Assembly: GCF_900114835.1 (NCBI RefSeq)
Contig: NZ_FOUJ01000004.1
Span: 1 to 64,000 of the forward strand
Origin: Methanolobus profundi
GTDB lineage: Archaea > Halobacteriota > Methanosarcinia > Methanosarcinales > Methanosarcinaceae
Direction: 5' to 3'
Length of the DNA: 64,000 nucleotides
Shown: positions 1 through 9,188 of the stretch, piece after piece
Numbering within the stretch: position 1 is the stretch's first letter
Layout: each line of letters opens with the position of its first letter
Translations under genes and position numbers: made by a program
Notes under the pieces: model-generated
What the model saw: only the letters and a program-made list of their open reading frames with translations
The model's database searches: none
What the model was told of the DNA's origin: nothing

Positions 1-68
1 AGAACATTTGACTCGCATGGCTTAGTCGAATACTGATAGCAGTGACCTCTGGCAGGATCAACCAGAAT
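1..68 (-). rRNA. 16S ribosomal RNA, 5' end only
   Basis: Read on the minus strand, bases 68 to 1 begin ATTCTGGTTGATCCTGCCAG, the conserved 5' end of archaeal 16S rRNA, and continue with the helix sequence GCATGCGAGTC-like region of the first domain. The remainder of the gene lies outside the window. The rRNA operon therefore runs leftward off the window edge, with its leader and promoters at 69-600. Confidence 0.97.
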
Positions 69-548
69 TGTTGATCACACACAAAGAATATGTTATTTTG
101 GAAGTCATTTAGGAATCAGTCGGAAAGAACTCTCATTGAGAGAATATTTCCTATTTGCACATAGTTTGGTTAATTCCTTAATTGTTTGTAGTTATACACT
201 ACCGGTCAGAATTAACCGAACTGCCAAATCCAACGTCAGACAGAAAAAGCTTCTGTCTCCACTTGTTAAAGGCGGTGATTGTAAGTGTTTTCGCGCGATT
301 TGCGCGGACTCCTTCAAAGGCTGCCATCGTATATATACCTTCCGGATCAAGAGATTCGAAGGTAAAGGATGAACCTTTGGAGAATATCTGACACCCCTAT
401 ATTCCACTCGGATTTTACTTTTAGGTTTTAATCCTATATGGATTTTTCGGCAATGCCATCTTTCAAGAACTTTCTGATAGAAAGCAGTTGAAAGCCCTCC
501 AAAATACCTCAGAGGGATTTCATACATACCAAGCATAGTACATAAACA
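69..548 (-). other. rRNA operon leader and promoter region
   Basis: This stretch upstream of 16S holds no convincing protein gene. The open frame on the minus strand at 192-536 has no ribosome binding site and no recognisable family. The region contains two TATA candidates on the minus strand (about 571-580 and 329-338). It also has GC-rich inverted elements such as GCGCAAATCGCGC near 290-306. A long leader with processing stems is normal for archaeal rRNA operons; the exact transcription starts are inferred. Confidence 0.6.
329..338 (-). promoter_or_regulatory. TATA box, proximal rRNA promoter candidate
   Basis: The minus strand reads GTATATATAC (a perfect palindrome, so orientation comes from context). 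A start near 310 would give a leader of about 240 bases. Together with the box at 571-580 it suggests tandem rRNA promoters; which one is active cannot be told from sequence. Confidence 0.45.
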
Positions 549-570
549 TAACGTATTTAATTATTTTAGA

Positions 571-580
571 TTATATAAAT
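571..580 (-). promoter_or_regulatory. TATA box, distal rRNA promoter candidate
   Basis: The minus strand reads ATTTATATAA, a near-consensus archaeal box A. A start about 25 bases downstream would fall near 548-550, giving a leader of nearly 500 bases before 16S. It is the strongest TATA match upstream of the rRNA gene. Confidence 0.6.
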
Positions 581-655
581 AAAGGCACCTCATATACCAA
601 TAAAAGAGAGGTACGCAAGCTTTAACAATATAAGTGACATAGCAATACTCAACCC

Positions 656-665
656 CCATATAAAA
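656..665 (+). promoter_or_regulatory. TATA box upstream of the eIF1A remnant and RIO1
   Basis: CATATAAAAG is preceded by C-rich sequence. It lies about 70 bases before the eIF1A-like remnant and 330 bases before the RIO1 start. The promoter probably once drove an eIF1A-RIO1-KH transcript and may still drive RIO1. Confidence 0.5.
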
Positions 666-729
666 GAAGGAAAAGAGTACATCCACAGTAAAAGCTGCAG
701 ATGACCATTATGCTCATACTTAGGTTGCA

Positions 730-953
730 ATGGTCCGAGTTACTCATATAGAGAACAATGAAGTAACAACAAGAACCATGCATGATCCAGACCACACAAA
801 ACTGAGATCGATGGACTTAAAAATAGAATGGGGAAATTACTCATATAATAGAACATGGCTACCAGAGGGAAACATCATTATCGCTATTCCCTAAATTTCC
901 AGAATGAACGATCAAAGATCATATGGAAATATACCTATTCGCAAGTGAAATAG
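730..953 (+). pseudogene. Degenerate, frameshifted translation factor eIF1A-like gene
   Basis: Frame 1 from ATG 730 encodes MVRVTHIENNEV, then a stretch with KLRSMD and TWLPEGNIIIAIP before TAA at about 892. Shifting one base there continues as NFQNERSKIIWKYTYSQVK and stops at 951-953. These blocks match the order of eIF1A: RVRTPRxENNEV, VRCMDG, RMWIREGDxVIVAPW, then [20 protein letters not shown]. The conserved Trp codon after Pro appears to have lost a base. Many conserved Arg and Gly positions are changed, and the normal C-terminal tail is cut short. eIF1A beside RIO1 and the KH protein is a known archaeal arrangement. I read this as a decayed gene copy, with a functional copy presumably elsewhere. 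Confidence 0.75.
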
Positions 954-990
954 CCCAAATGAGAAGGGTACCTGAAAAGGTAAAACAACT

Positions 991-1803
991 ATGAAAAAAG
1001 AAGTAACAAATAAAGTAAAGCGTATCGATACCGAGGTCGACAGATCTAGAATGAGACGGAAAGATACCGATACTCTCAAGGTCAAAGAGAATGTCTTCGA
1101 CGAACCTACCCTTAAAACGTTGTACACCTTATCTAATAAAGGAATAGTTCAGGCCATCGGAGGATCTATCAGTACAGGAAAAGAAGCAAATGTATTCCTG
1201 GCAGAAGGAGAAGAAGAAAAAGACATTGCTATCAAGATATACAGAATATCTTCAAGCACTTTCAATTCAATGGAAGACTACATCCTGGGAGATCCTCGTT
1301 TCAGGAATGTGAGACATTCAAAACGAGACATCATTTTTGCATGGACAAAAAAAGAACAGCGCAACCTAATACGTGCAAAAGAGGCAGGCATCCGGGTACC
1401 TGAGCCCATAGTTGCCGAACGTAATATTCTCGTAATGGAATTCATGGGAGAGGATGAAAGACCATACCCACAACTAAAGGACATACGGCTTGACAAAGAA
1501 ACTGCAAGACCCGTATATGACACAATAATCAATTACCTTGATCTGTTGTACAACGAGGCGAACCTTGTACATGGAGACCTTAGTGAATACAACATACTCA
1601 TAATACCTGACACCAAAGAGCCTATCATCATAGACATGGGACAGTCAGTAACAAAGGAACATCCTCGTTCAAGAGATTTCATGATAAGGGATATCGAGAA
1701 CATTGTTCGGTATTTCAAAAAATACGGCATCAACGAAGACCCACATGAAATTTACTCGGCGATCCGGGATAAAGAAGAAAAAACGGAAATAAAAGATTCA
1801 TAA
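991..1803 (+). CDS. rio1: RIO1-type serine protein kinase
   Basis: The product is an atypical protein kinase/ATPase of 270 residues, the usual size for archaeal RIO1, involved in 40S/30S subunit maturation. An ATP-binding loop STGKEANVFLA lies near residue 61. The invariant Lys is in IAIKIYR, the catalytic loop is LVHGDLSEYNIL (near 193), and the metal-binding segment is IIIDMGQ. The N-terminal 40 residues are basic, as in RIO1 rather than RIO2, and there is no winged helix. The KH-domain ribosome biogenesis protein follows after 15 bases, so the two are probably co-transcribed. A decayed eIF1A sits where the first gene of this conserved cluster is expected. Confidence 0.95.
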   Translation: MKKEVTNKVKRIDTEVDRSRMRRKDTDTLKVKENVFDEPTLKTLYTLSNKGIVQAIGGSISTGKEANVFLAEGEEEKDIAIKIYRISSSTFNSMEDYILGDPRFRNVRHSKRDIIFAWTKKEQRNLIRAKEAGIRVPEPIVAERNILVMEFMGEDERPYPQLKDIRLDKETARPVYDTIINYLDLLYNEANLVHGDLSEYNILIIPDTKEPIIIDMGQSVTKEHPRSRDFMIRDIENIVRYFKKYGINEDPHEIYSAIRDKEEKTEIKDS

Positions 1804-1818
1804 TTATAGGTAGATCAA

Positions 1819-2355
1819 ATGACACATATCAAAGTTCCAAAAGACAGAATTGGCGCAATAATCGGACCAAAGGGCCGCGTCAAGCAGATAATCGAAGAAA
1901 AATCAACATCAACACTGGATATTGACAGTGAAGAAGGCATCGTAGAGATCATCCCAGGAGATGACCCGGTAGGTGCCATGAAGGCAGAGGACGTTATCAA
2001 CGGCATAGCAAGAGGATTCAACCCGGACAAAACATTCGCAATGTTCGATGATGATATGCTCATGCTCGAGGTAATAGACATCTCAAAACACACTGGCACA
2101 CAGAAAGAACTACTACGCCTCAAAGGCAGGATCATCGGGAAAGGCGGAAAGACCAGAGAGATAACCGAAAGACTGATAGGAATAAAGATGTCAGTCTACG
2201 GAAAGACAGTAAGTGTAATTGGAACTCCAGAACAGAACCAGATAGCAAGGACAGCCATAGAGATGCTCATAGAAGGAGCGAACCACGGAAGTGTCTACAG
2301 TTATCTGGAAAAGAAGAGACAGGATCTGCTCCAGTCACAACTCGACTACTATTGA
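1819..2355 (+). CDS. KH-domain RNA-binding protein, Dim2/Pno1-like
   Basis: This 178-residue protein has two KH motifs, IGAIIGPKGRVKQIIEE near residue 11 and GRIIGKGGKTREITER near 103. The arrangement matches archaeal Dim2/Pno1 (Krr1-related) proteins, which bind the 3' end of small-subunit rRNA and stimulate eIF2-alpha or RIO1-linked steps in maturation. It follows RIO1 closely, and the two functions agree. The start ATG is preceded by TAGGTAGATCAA, a weak ribosome site. The C terminus ends with a Gln/Tyr-rich tail. Assignment to the Dim2 family is by motif order and gene context. Confidence 0.9.
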   Translation: MTHIKVPKDRIGAIIGPKGRVKQIIEEKSTSTLDIDSEEGIVEIIPGDDPVGAMKAEDVINGIARGFNPDKTFAMFDDDMLMLEVIDISKHTGTQKELLRLKGRIIGKGGKTREITERLIGIKMSVYGKTVSVIGTPEQNQIARTAIEMLIEGANHGSVYSYLEKKRQDLLQSQLDYY

Positions 2356-2437
2356 TACAAGAAAGACTTAAGGGACTCATTGTATATTTCGCCAAAAATA
2401 TTAATACTCTGAGACCCTATCTCATTACGGTGGATAG

Positions 2438-3133
2438 ATGAGAGGATATACCAACAGTTCCGAGATCAGGATGTATGCAGCCTTTGTGTTGATCCTGCTC
2501 CCCACAGCAGCGCTTTGCTACAAAGGACAACTTGCCCTCGGGACAATAGGCCCCATACCACTGGCCATTATTCTTTTTGCTATGCTTGCAGGCTCCATTA
2601 TAGAGATACCTTTTGCAAAGATACGGTCCAAAAAACCGGAACAGCTTTTCAAGTATGCACCTATCCTTGAGGACATATACTCAGTACCCATCGTAAAGGA
2701 ACTACCCATTGGGAAGCAAAGGGTGTTCAACACAACACTCACAATCAACTTTGGCGGAGCCATCATACCATCTCTCGCAGTCATATACCTGTTATTGACA
2801 CAACCCAACAACACTGCCCTTGAGATAATGCTGATCGTTGTTGTAGCAGTTACCATGCTATCAGAGATGATGGGAGGAATAGGTACAGTGATCCATGAGT
2901 ATATCGGGATCATAGCACTCCCTTTTGCACTCATAGTTGAACCTGAGAATGCAGCAACAATAATGTTCATTGCAGGTGTAGGAGGCATCCTTGCAGGTAA
3001 CATAATCTCTGTTGCAACCTTTAATAAGGAAAGGACCGGCAGCGCCTTCATAAGCATCGGCGGTGCAGGAAGTTTTAAAGCGATATACGTGACAACTATC
3101 GTTGCCACCCTGATATCACATTTCGTCGTCTGA
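2438..3133 (+). CDS. DUF1614 family multi-spanning membrane protein
   Basis: The protein is 231 residues with about six hydrophobic segments, for example residues 11-28, 36-54, 101-122, 130-150, 160-205 and the C terminus. Glycine-rich loops such as MGGIGT and GVGGILAGN are typical of the DUF1614 family found in methanogens and some bacteria; its function is unknown. GGTGGATAG just before ATG gives a good ribosome site. The last 18 bases overlap the end of the convergent KaiC-like gene. No partner gene suggests a role. Confidence 0.8.
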   Translation: MRGYTNSSEIRMYAAFVLILLPTAALCYKGQLALGTIGPIPLAIILFAMLAGSIIEIPFAKIRSKKPEQLFKYAPILEDIYSVPIVKELPIGKQRVFNTTLTINFGGAIIPSLAVIYLLLTQPNNTALEIMLIVVVAVTMLSEMMGGIGTVIHEYIGIIALPFALIVEPENAATIMFIAGVGGILAGNIISVATFNKERTGSAFISIGGAGSFKAIYVTTIVATLISHFVV

Positions 3134-4024
3134 CATACCAAGTCTCTCTGCCCTTCTTTTTTCGATCCTGTCCTGCAAGACCTTTGAAGGAATATTGAGA
3201 GCCCTGTATTTAGCTATACCATTGTTAGTGAAACGGAATGGCTGAGGCGTATGATCGACACGTGTTGCCCTCATCTTCTGAACTGCCATCACAGGCATAG
3301 GAGTCGTATCGATATCATTTGTCTGGATAAAATCAAGGAAGATGACACCATCCCCAAGGAAATCAAAATCATCATACTCTTTTGTCTCGATCCCATGAGA
3401 TTTCTCTGTCACAAGAATAGCAGTTGTCATATTCTTCTTCAATAACCTGTGAAGACCCCTCCATGATGCAGAAGTACGGAAGTCCCCCGGAGCAGTTAAT
3501 ACATTAAGGGAATCGAAAACTATCCGCTCAGGTTTATGGGAATCTATTATTTCCATCATCTCTTCAGATGTTAGCATAGAGATCCCGAAGATCTCAAGGT
3601 ATCCATCATCAATATATTTGCCTACGTCCCATCCAAACCTTGCAAAGTGCTGCACAAGCTGTTGTGCCCTCTCCTCAAAAGAGAAGAAGATACATCTTTC
3701 ACCATTCTTGACACCCTCCATCAGATACTGCATGGAAAATGTGGTTTTACCGGTTCCCGGAGGTCCGGTCACAATTATGGCAAATCCTTTAGGAAAGCCA
3801 CCTTCCAGAAAATCATCCATACCAGGAATGCCCGTGGACACTCTTTTGATGATACGGTCTATGTTCTGGGTATCAAGTTTGGCCTTAAAGCGTGTAGAAT
3901 CAAGATTAAGAAGGGCCTTTTCAAGGACAATATTCTTAGCCCCAAGCTCCTTCTCATATCTCTCAAGAACTTTTATCGCATCTGCACTTAATGTAGTATG
4001 AATGGGGAATTTGGTTTTCATCAC
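3116..4024 (-). CDS. KaiC/RadA-superfamily ATPase, single RecA domain
   Basis: The product is a 302-residue RecA-fold ATPase. An N-terminal helical segment of about 65 residues precedes the KaiC-type motif STGIPGMDDFLEGGFPKG. Walker A is GPPGTGKTTF (near residue 89), the catalytic FEE follows about 30 residues later, and the Walker B-like strand is RIVFDSLNVL. These ATPases (RAD55/GvpD-like in archaea) are abundant in Methanosarcinales, and their targets are mostly unknown. ATGATG follows GGTGGTGTG, so either Met may start. The C-terminal basic tail ends convergent with the DUF1614 gene. Two related ATPases lie at 16318-18729. Confidence 0.85.
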   Translation of the reverse strand: MMKTKFPIHTTLSADAIKVLERYEKELGAKNIVLEKALLNLDSTRFKAKLDTQNIDRIIKRVSTGIPGMDDFLEGGFPKGFAIIVTGPPGTGKTTFSMQYLMEGVKNGERCIFFSFEERAQQLVQHFARFGWDVGKYIDDGYLEIFGISMLTSEEMMEIIDSHKPERIVFDSLNVLTAPGDFRTSASWRGLHRLLKKNMTTAILVTEKSHGIETKEYDDFDFLGDGVIFLDFIQTNDIDTTPMPVMAVQKMRATRVDHTPQPFRFTNNGIAKYRALNIPSKVLQDRIEKRRAERLGMSDDEM

Positions 4025-4050
4025 ACCACCATGTGTACATAATATGTGAT

Positions 4051-4060
4051 TATATATTTA
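4051..4060 (-). promoter_or_regulatory. TATA box for the KaiC-like ATPase
   Basis: The minus strand reads TAAATATATA, about 30 bases before the ATGATG at 4024. A short, nearly leaderless transcript would begin near 4030. Confidence 0.5.
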
Positions 4061-4104
4061 AAATGTTATGGTAATATGGACATATTCCGGATATTATGAA
4101 CATG

Positions 4105-5475
4105 TCATTCCTCATCCTCGGACCTGAGACCTTTTCCAGGCAGGAAGTTACCACGACCTCTTGAAGCCATCAGTTCGCCATCCCATACCACTTCTCCTCG
4201 CGCTATCGTGTACTCAGGGAAGATACCATCCATACCCTCATAAGGTGTCCATCCTGCCTTACTATGCAGATTGTCGCCCTTTATTTCCTGAACATGCCCC
4301 GGATCGACCACGATAAGATCAGCATCATAACCTTCTGCGAACGAACCCTTTGAAAAGCGATCCAGTTTGAATATCCTGGCAGGATTCTTACTGGTCACAT
4401 CGATCATACGGCCTAACGGAATCAGATTCCTCTTCACAGCAACAAGCATCAAAGGCATCAGTGTTTCAACACCAGGTACACCAGATGGAGCACTCTTGAT
4501 ATCTGCATCTTTCTCAGCTTCAGTATGAGGAGCGTGGTCAGAAGCCACCATATCTATAGTACCATCATTCAACGCATTAAGAAGCATCTTGACACTCCGG
4601 CGATCCCGGAGAGGAGGATTCATCCGGCCATAAGAACCCAATCGTTCCCAGTCCTTTGTAGAAAGGAACAGATGATGCGGTGCAGCCTCACTGGTGATCA
4701 TAGGAGGAACACCATCCTTGATATCCTGATACCTTTCCTTACGCAAAAGTCCCACTGATTCAAATGCACTGATATGGCAGAAATGAGCCTTTGTAGCATT
4801 CTTCTTTATCAACTGTATAGCCTTTTCAACAGCAAATGCCTCACAGTGATTCGGCCTTGCCCTGGAATGAGACTCAGGAGACATGTCATTTTTCAAGTAA
4901 GCCTCACATTCAAGCCTTATCTTATCATCTTCAGCATGTATACATGGCAATGCACCTAACTGTTTTAACACTCCGAGTGCCTCATCAAGACACTTCTCAT
5001 CAATATTAAGAGCACCTGTAGACTCTGCCATGAAGATCTCACCAAAAGCAGTGGCACCAAGTTCCCATAGTTCAGGAAGCTTGCTTATATTGCCCGTAAC
5101 ACCACCATAAAGTCCGAAGTCAACAACCGAATTACGATTCGCGATCTTCATTTTATCCTTAAAGGACTTTTTATCGATAGTTGGAGGAATGGTGTTCGGA
5201 TGATCAATAACAGTAGTTATACCACCTGCTGCAGCTGAACAGGAACCAGTATACCAGTCCTCTTTCTCAGTAAGACCCGGATCTCTGAAATGAACATGTA
5301 CATCGATACCTGCAGGTAATGTCAATGCCCCTTTTGCATCAATGATCTGATTCAAACTTTGAACATCGATCTCCCGGGAGATCTGTTTTATCTTACCATC
5401 CTCTATCAGGACCTCAGCTGGCTGAAGATAATTATTGTAGAACACTTTTGTGTTCTTGATAAGAATATCCGGCAT
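4105..5475 (-). CDS. pyrC: Dihydroorotase
   Basis: This amidohydrolase catalyses ring closure of carbamoyl aspartate in pyrimidine synthesis. The 456-residue length fits class I dihydroorotases. The HxH metal motif is in DVHVHFRDPG (near residue 58). Further ligands appear in LPCIHAED and AHFCHISA, and the late Asp is in MVASDHAPH (near 308). The catalytic metal-bridging Lys of class I enzymes is not obvious; GEIFMAES replaces the usual segment, as in many archaeal members. The protein starts MPDILIKN directly after a weak ribosome site. No other pyr gene is adjacent, so it is probably transcribed alone. Confidence 0.93.
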   Translation of the reverse strand: MPDILIKNTKVFYNNYLQPAEVLIEDGKIKQISREIDVQSLNQIIDAKGALTLPAGIDVHVHFRDPGLTEKEDWYTGSCSAAAGGITTVIDHPNTIPPTIDKKSFKDKMKIANRNSVVDFGLYGGVTGNISKLPELWELGATAFGEIFMAESTGALNIDEKCLDEALGVLKQLGALPCIHAEDDKIRLECEAYLKNDMSPESHSRARPNHCEAFAVEKAIQLIKKNATKAHFCHISAFESVGLLRKERYQDIKDGVPPMITSEAAPHHLFLSTKDWERLGSYGRMNPPLRDRRSVKMLLNALNDGTIDMVASDHAPHTEAEKDADIKSAPSGVPGVETLMPLMLVAVKRNLIPLGRMIDVTSKNPARIFKLDRFSKGSFAEGYDADLIVVDPGHVQEIKGDNLHSKAGWTPYEGMDGIFPEYTIARGEVVWDGELMASRGRGNFLPGKGLRSEDEE

Positions 5476-5694
5476 ATTTCCCTATATCCCAGTAAGACTA
5501 TATGCGTTTTATGACAGAGCAAGAATATCCATAGAGAATCTGTATATATAGGTATGTAGATAATATATAGAAACTATAGTGAGTCGTAGATATTATATTG
5601 ATATATATTGTAAGGACACAACCCTTATGTATCGATTTTGTTATGGTTCACTGACAAGTAAATTGAATTTAAAAACTCAATGGTGAATCATAAA

Positions 5695-6594
5695 ATGATA
5701 TCAGGAAAGTTATTAAAGAACATATCGATCTGTTCTGTTGTTCTATTGATAGTTGCAGCCGCATTCATAGGAATTGGTTGCGTTGACCAGGAAAAGACCA
5801 CAACTGGCGACGATACTGGAGAAGAAGTCACAGGATCACAGTCCATTATGATCAAAGGGTCAGACACAGTACTTCCACTCTCACAGGCAGAATCTGAAGA
5901 GTTCATGTATGCAAACCCTGAAGCAAGCATCACCGTCATCGGTGGCGGTTCAGGAGTAGGAATTGCTGCACTCATTGATGGAGAGGTTGATATCGCAATG
6001 GCTTCAAGGCAGATCAAAGACTCAGAGATCGAAAATGCACAGGCTAATGGCATTGACCCTGTGGAGTATGATATCGCATGGGATGGAATTGCAGTTGTAG
6101 TAAACCCAGAGAACCCTGTAACAGAGCTGACATTCGACCAGCTCAAGAGCATCTATGATGGTAGTGTAAGCAACTGGGCAGACGTTGGCGGAGAAGACCT
6201 GACAATAACAGTGATCACCCGTGACAGCAGTTCAGGAACATACGGATACTTCCAGGAAGAAGTACTCCTTGACGAAGAATACCGTGCAGACGCACTTGTA
6301 CAGCCAGCAACTGGTGCTATAGTACAGGAAGTTGCACAGAACACAGGAGCGATCGGATACATCGGCTACGCATACCTTGATGACAGCATAACTGCACTTG
6401 CACTCGATGCAGGCGAGGGATCAGTAGAAGCAACACCTGAGAATATCATAGCAGGAACCTACCCACTTGCAAGACCACTTCACTACTACACGGATGGTGA
6501 ACCAACAGGGCTTGCAAAGGAATACATTGACTACGTAATGAGTTCCACAGGCCAGGATATCGTCTCAGATGTCGGATATTTCCCGGTAAACTAA
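5695..6594 (+). CDS. pstS: Phosphate ABC transporter, substrate-binding lipoprotein
   Basis: Extracytoplasmic phosphate-binding protein. A signal segment ending IGIGC gives a lipobox Cys near residue 26, followed by a Thr/Asp-rich linker. Mature-domain motifs include KGSDTVLPL, GGGSGVG, MASRQIKDSE and RDSSSGTYGYF, all typical of PstS phosphate ligands. I prefer ATG 5695 because GGTGA lies eight bases upstream; an in-frame ATG at 5680 would add five residues. The gene heads a pst operon ending in phoU. The 5480-5680 region is AT-rich with several TATA-like stretches, so the exact promoter is unclear. Induction by low phosphate is expected but inferred. Confidence 0.96.
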   Translation: MISGKLLKNISICSVVLLIVAAAFIGIGCVDQEKTTTGDDTGEEVTGSQSIMIKGSDTVLPLSQAESEEFMYANPEASITVIGGGSGVGIAALIDGEVDIAMASRQIKDSEIENAQANGIDPVEYDIAWDGIAVVVNPENPVTELTFDQLKSIYDGSVSNWADVGGEDLTITVITRDSSSGTYGYFQEEVLLDEEYRADALVQPATGAIVQEVAQNTGAIGYIGYAYLDDSITALALDAGEGSVEATPENIIAGTYPLARPLHYYTDGEPTGLAKEYIDYVMSSTGQDIVSDVGYFPVN

Positions 6595-6619
6595 GGATAC
6601 ACAGTATCTTGAGGAATAG

Positions 6620-7507
6620 ATGTTGAACAGACAATTAAAGGAAAAGGGTATCGAGTCTCTGCTCTTTGCCGCAGGAGCAGCAGCTGTATTAGCCCTTTTC
6701 CTCCTTTGTATATTTTTATTCAAAGACGGATTACTATTATTTGAAAATTATCCGATCAGTAGTTTTCTGACCGATACTAAATGGTATCCGACATCAGAGC
6801 CAGAACACTTCGGGCTTTTACCATTGCTTCTTGGATCATTGATAGTGACCGTAGGAGCAATATTGTTCTCCGTACCACTGGGAATAGCAACTGCGATATA
6901 CATATCTGAACTTGCAGACCCAAAAATATCCAACATATTGAAACCAGTAACAGAAATACTAGCAGGGATCCCATCTGTGGTATATGGTTTCTTTGGCCTC
7001 GTCATACTGGTACCTATCGTCCAGAAAACACTACAGATACCAACTGGCCAAACGGCACTTACGGGATCCATAATGCTTGGAATAATGGCGCTCCCAACAA
7101 TAATATCCATATCAGAGGATGCCATCAGCTCAGTACCAAGGTCCATAAAAGAAGGTTCACTGGCACTTGGCTCCACAAAGTGGCAGACAATATACAAAGT
7201 TACAGTCCCTGCAGCCCTCTCTGGAATATCAGCCGCAGTTATGCTTGGTGTTGGAAGAGCGATCGGTGAGACAATGACGGTCATGATGGTAACAGGAAAC
7301 TCAGCCGTGATACCAGGATTCCCATCAGGTCTTTTTGCACCCGTAAGGACCATGACAGCCACAATTGCACTTGAAATGGGCGAAGTGCCACAGGGAAGTG
7401 ACCACTTCCACGCACTGTTTGCGATAGGTTCTGTACTTTTCATTACTACATTTATAATCAACATAATAGCCAACTACATAAAAAGGAGGTACAGGTTCAA
7501 CCTGTAA
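6620..7507 (+). CDS. pstC: Phosphate ABC transporter permease PstC
   Basis: A 295-residue inner-membrane permease with six hydrophobic segments. The ABC-contact (EAA) loop is SVPRSIKEGSLALGSTKWQ near residue 172, followed by GRAIGETMTVMMV, a diagnostic PstC/PstA segment. An N-terminal extracytoplasmic loop between helices 1 and 2 (about residues 40-70) marks it as PstC rather than PstA. It pairs with PstA, which begins six bases after its stop. Confidence 0.95.
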   Translation: MLNRQLKEKGIESLLFAAGAAAVLALFLLCIFLFKDGLLLFENYPISSFLTDTKWYPTSEPEHFGLLPLLLGSLIVTVGAILFSVPLGIATAIYISELADPKISNILKPVTEILAGIPSVVYGFFGLVILVPIVQKTLQIPTGQTALTGSIMLGIMALPTIISISEDAISSVPRSIKEGSLALGSTKWQTIYKVTVPAALSGISAAVMLGVGRAIGETMTVMMVTGNSAVIPGFPSGLFAPVRTMTATIALEMGEVPQGSDHFHALFAIGSVLFITTFIINIIANYIKRRYRFNL

Positions 7508-7512
7508 TAACC

Positions 7513-8370
7513 ATGTTCTCCAATGCAAAACTCAATGAAAAAATAGCCTTTGGGTTATTGAAGATCGCAACGGGAATGGTTGTTGCCTTTGTACTGGTAA
7601 TTCTGTACTATATAGTATCCAACGGATACAGTGCCATCAGTATTGAATTTATCACTGAGATGCCAAGGAGCAGAATGACAGAGGGAGGCATCTATCCGGC
7701 CATAGTAGGAACATTATACCTCATCATTGGATCCATAGCTGTTGCAATGCCACTTGGTATGCTGGCTGCGATCTACCTCACAGAATACTCAAAGCCAGGA
7801 AAAACAACATGGGCAATAGAAATGGCGATCAACAACCTTGCAGGTACTCCGTCGGTCGTGTTCGGACTGTTCGGACTTGCAATGTTCGTAAAATATCTGG
7901 GCTTTGGGGCCTCAATTCTTTCAGCATCATTAACACTTGCACTACTCATACTACCCGTGATAATCAGGGCAAGTCAGGAAGCACTCCTCACAGTACCTAA
8001 AGAGTACAGGGAAGCATCACTGGCACTTGGAGTGACAAAGTGGGAAACTATAAGGAAAGTAGTTCTTCCGTCTGCGATACCAGGAATGATAACCGGAGCA
8101 ATATTAAGTATCGGAAGAGTTGCCGGTGAAACCGCACCGATCCTGCTCACAGGAGCAGCATATTTCCTACCAAGGCTCCCAGACTCCATATATTCACAAT
8201 TTATGGCACTCCCATATCACCTCTATGTCCTGGCAACCTCAGGAACCAGTATTGCCCAGACAAGACCGATCCAATATGGTACAGCATTGATACTGCTTAT
8301 AATAGTACTGTGTGTGAATATCGTCGCAGTAAGCGTTAGATCACACTATCGGAAAAAGCTTAAAAGATAA
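7513..8370 (+). CDS. pstA: Phosphate ABC transporter permease PstA
   Basis: A 285-residue permease partner of PstC. Six membrane segments are visible. The EAA loop is TVPKEYREASLALGVTKWE, followed by GRVAGETAPILLTGAA, both characteristic of PstA. The C terminus ends with a basic cytoplasmic tail after the last helix. It lies six bases after pstC and 41 bases before pstB, consistent with one transcript. Confidence 0.95.
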   Translation: MFSNAKLNEKIAFGLLKIATGMVVAFVLVILYYIVSNGYSAISIEFITEMPRSRMTEGGIYPAIVGTLYLIIGSIAVAMPLGMLAAIYLTEYSKPGKTTWAIEMAINNLAGTPSVVFGLFGLAMFVKYLGFGASILSASLTLALLILPVIIRASQEALLTVPKEYREASLALGVTKWETIRKVVLPSAIPGMITGAILSIGRVAGETAPILLTGAAYFLPRLPDSIYSQFMALPYHLYVLATSGTSIAQTRPIQYGTALILLIIVLCVNIVAVSVRSHYRKKLKR

Positions 8371-8411
8371 TAAGATCACGTCCATTTTTACATGAGATCA
8401 GAGGATAACAT

Positions 8412-9182
8412 ATGCCAGAAACTTATGAGAACGGTACTGAAATTGAGGTCAAAGACCTTAATCTCTGGTATGGAGACAACCATGCCCTCCACGATATCTC
8501 GATAGATATCCCAAAGAACAGTGTGACAGCATTTATAGGACCATCAGGATGCGGAAAATCCACATTCCTCAGATGCCTTAACAGGATGAATGACCTTATA
8601 CCAAACTGCAGGATCGAAGGTCAGGTCAACATCAGTGGAGAGGACATATATGCAAAAGAAACAGATGTAGTAGACCTTAGGAAGAGAGTAGGAATGGTAT
8701 TCCAGAAGCCAAACCCATTCCCTATGTCGATATTCGATAATATTGCATACGGTCCCCGCATCCATGGCATGAGTAAAAAGGAAATGCCAGAAATTGTTGA
8801 GAATGCACTGCAGTCCGGAGCACTCTGGAAAGAGGTCTCAGACAGACTTGATGTATCAGCCCTTGATCTTAGTGGAGGTCAGCAACAAAGATTGTGCATA
8901 GCAAGAACACTTGCAGTAAAGCCTGAAGTGATCCTATTTGATGAACCATGCAGTGCACTTGACCCCATATCGACAAGCAAGATAGAAGACCTGATCCTTG
9001 AACTGAAAAAAGATTACACAATTGTCATTGTAACACATAATATGCAACAGGCAGCCAGAATATCCGACCATACAGCTTTTTTCCTACTGGGTGATCTTAT
9101 AGAATTCGGAAAGACGAACCAGATATTTGAAAATCCGCAGGAGAAGGAAACGGAAGATTATATAACTGGCAGATTCGGGTGA
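8412..9182 (+). CDS. pstB: Phosphate ABC transporter ATPase
   Basis: A 256-residue ATP-binding subunit. Walker A is [12 protein letters not shown] (near residue 44) and the Q-loop is [14 protein letters not shown]. The signature is [17 protein letters not shown], Walker B is [13 protein letters not shown], and the switch His is in [18 protein letters not shown] and CSALDP are specific to PstB among ABC ATPases. The product powers phosphate import through PstC-PstA. It ends six bases before phoU. Confidence 0.97.
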   Translation: MPETYENGTEIEVKDLNLWYGDNHALHDISIDIPKNSVTAFIGPSGCGKSTFLRCLNRMNDLIPNCRIEGQVNISGEDIYAKETDVVDLRKRVGMVFQKPNPFPMSIFDNIAYGPRIHGMSKKEMPEIVENALQSGALWKEVSDRLDVSALDLSGGQQQRLCIARTLAVKPEVILFDEPCSALDPISTSKIEDLILELKKDYTIVIVTHNMQQAARISDHTAFFLLGDLIEFGKTNQIFENPQEKETEDYITGRFG

Positions 9183-9188
9183 GATCAA

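Noticed and set aside
192-536. Minus-strand open frame of 114 codons in the rRNA leader
   Set aside because: No ribosome site, no recognisable family, and it coincides with the rRNA leader and a TATA box. It is probably chance.
2518-3141. Long minus-strand frame opposite the DUF1614 gene
   Set aside because: It is a mirror of a hydrophobic coding sequence, and the plus strand has the ribosome site and membrane pattern.
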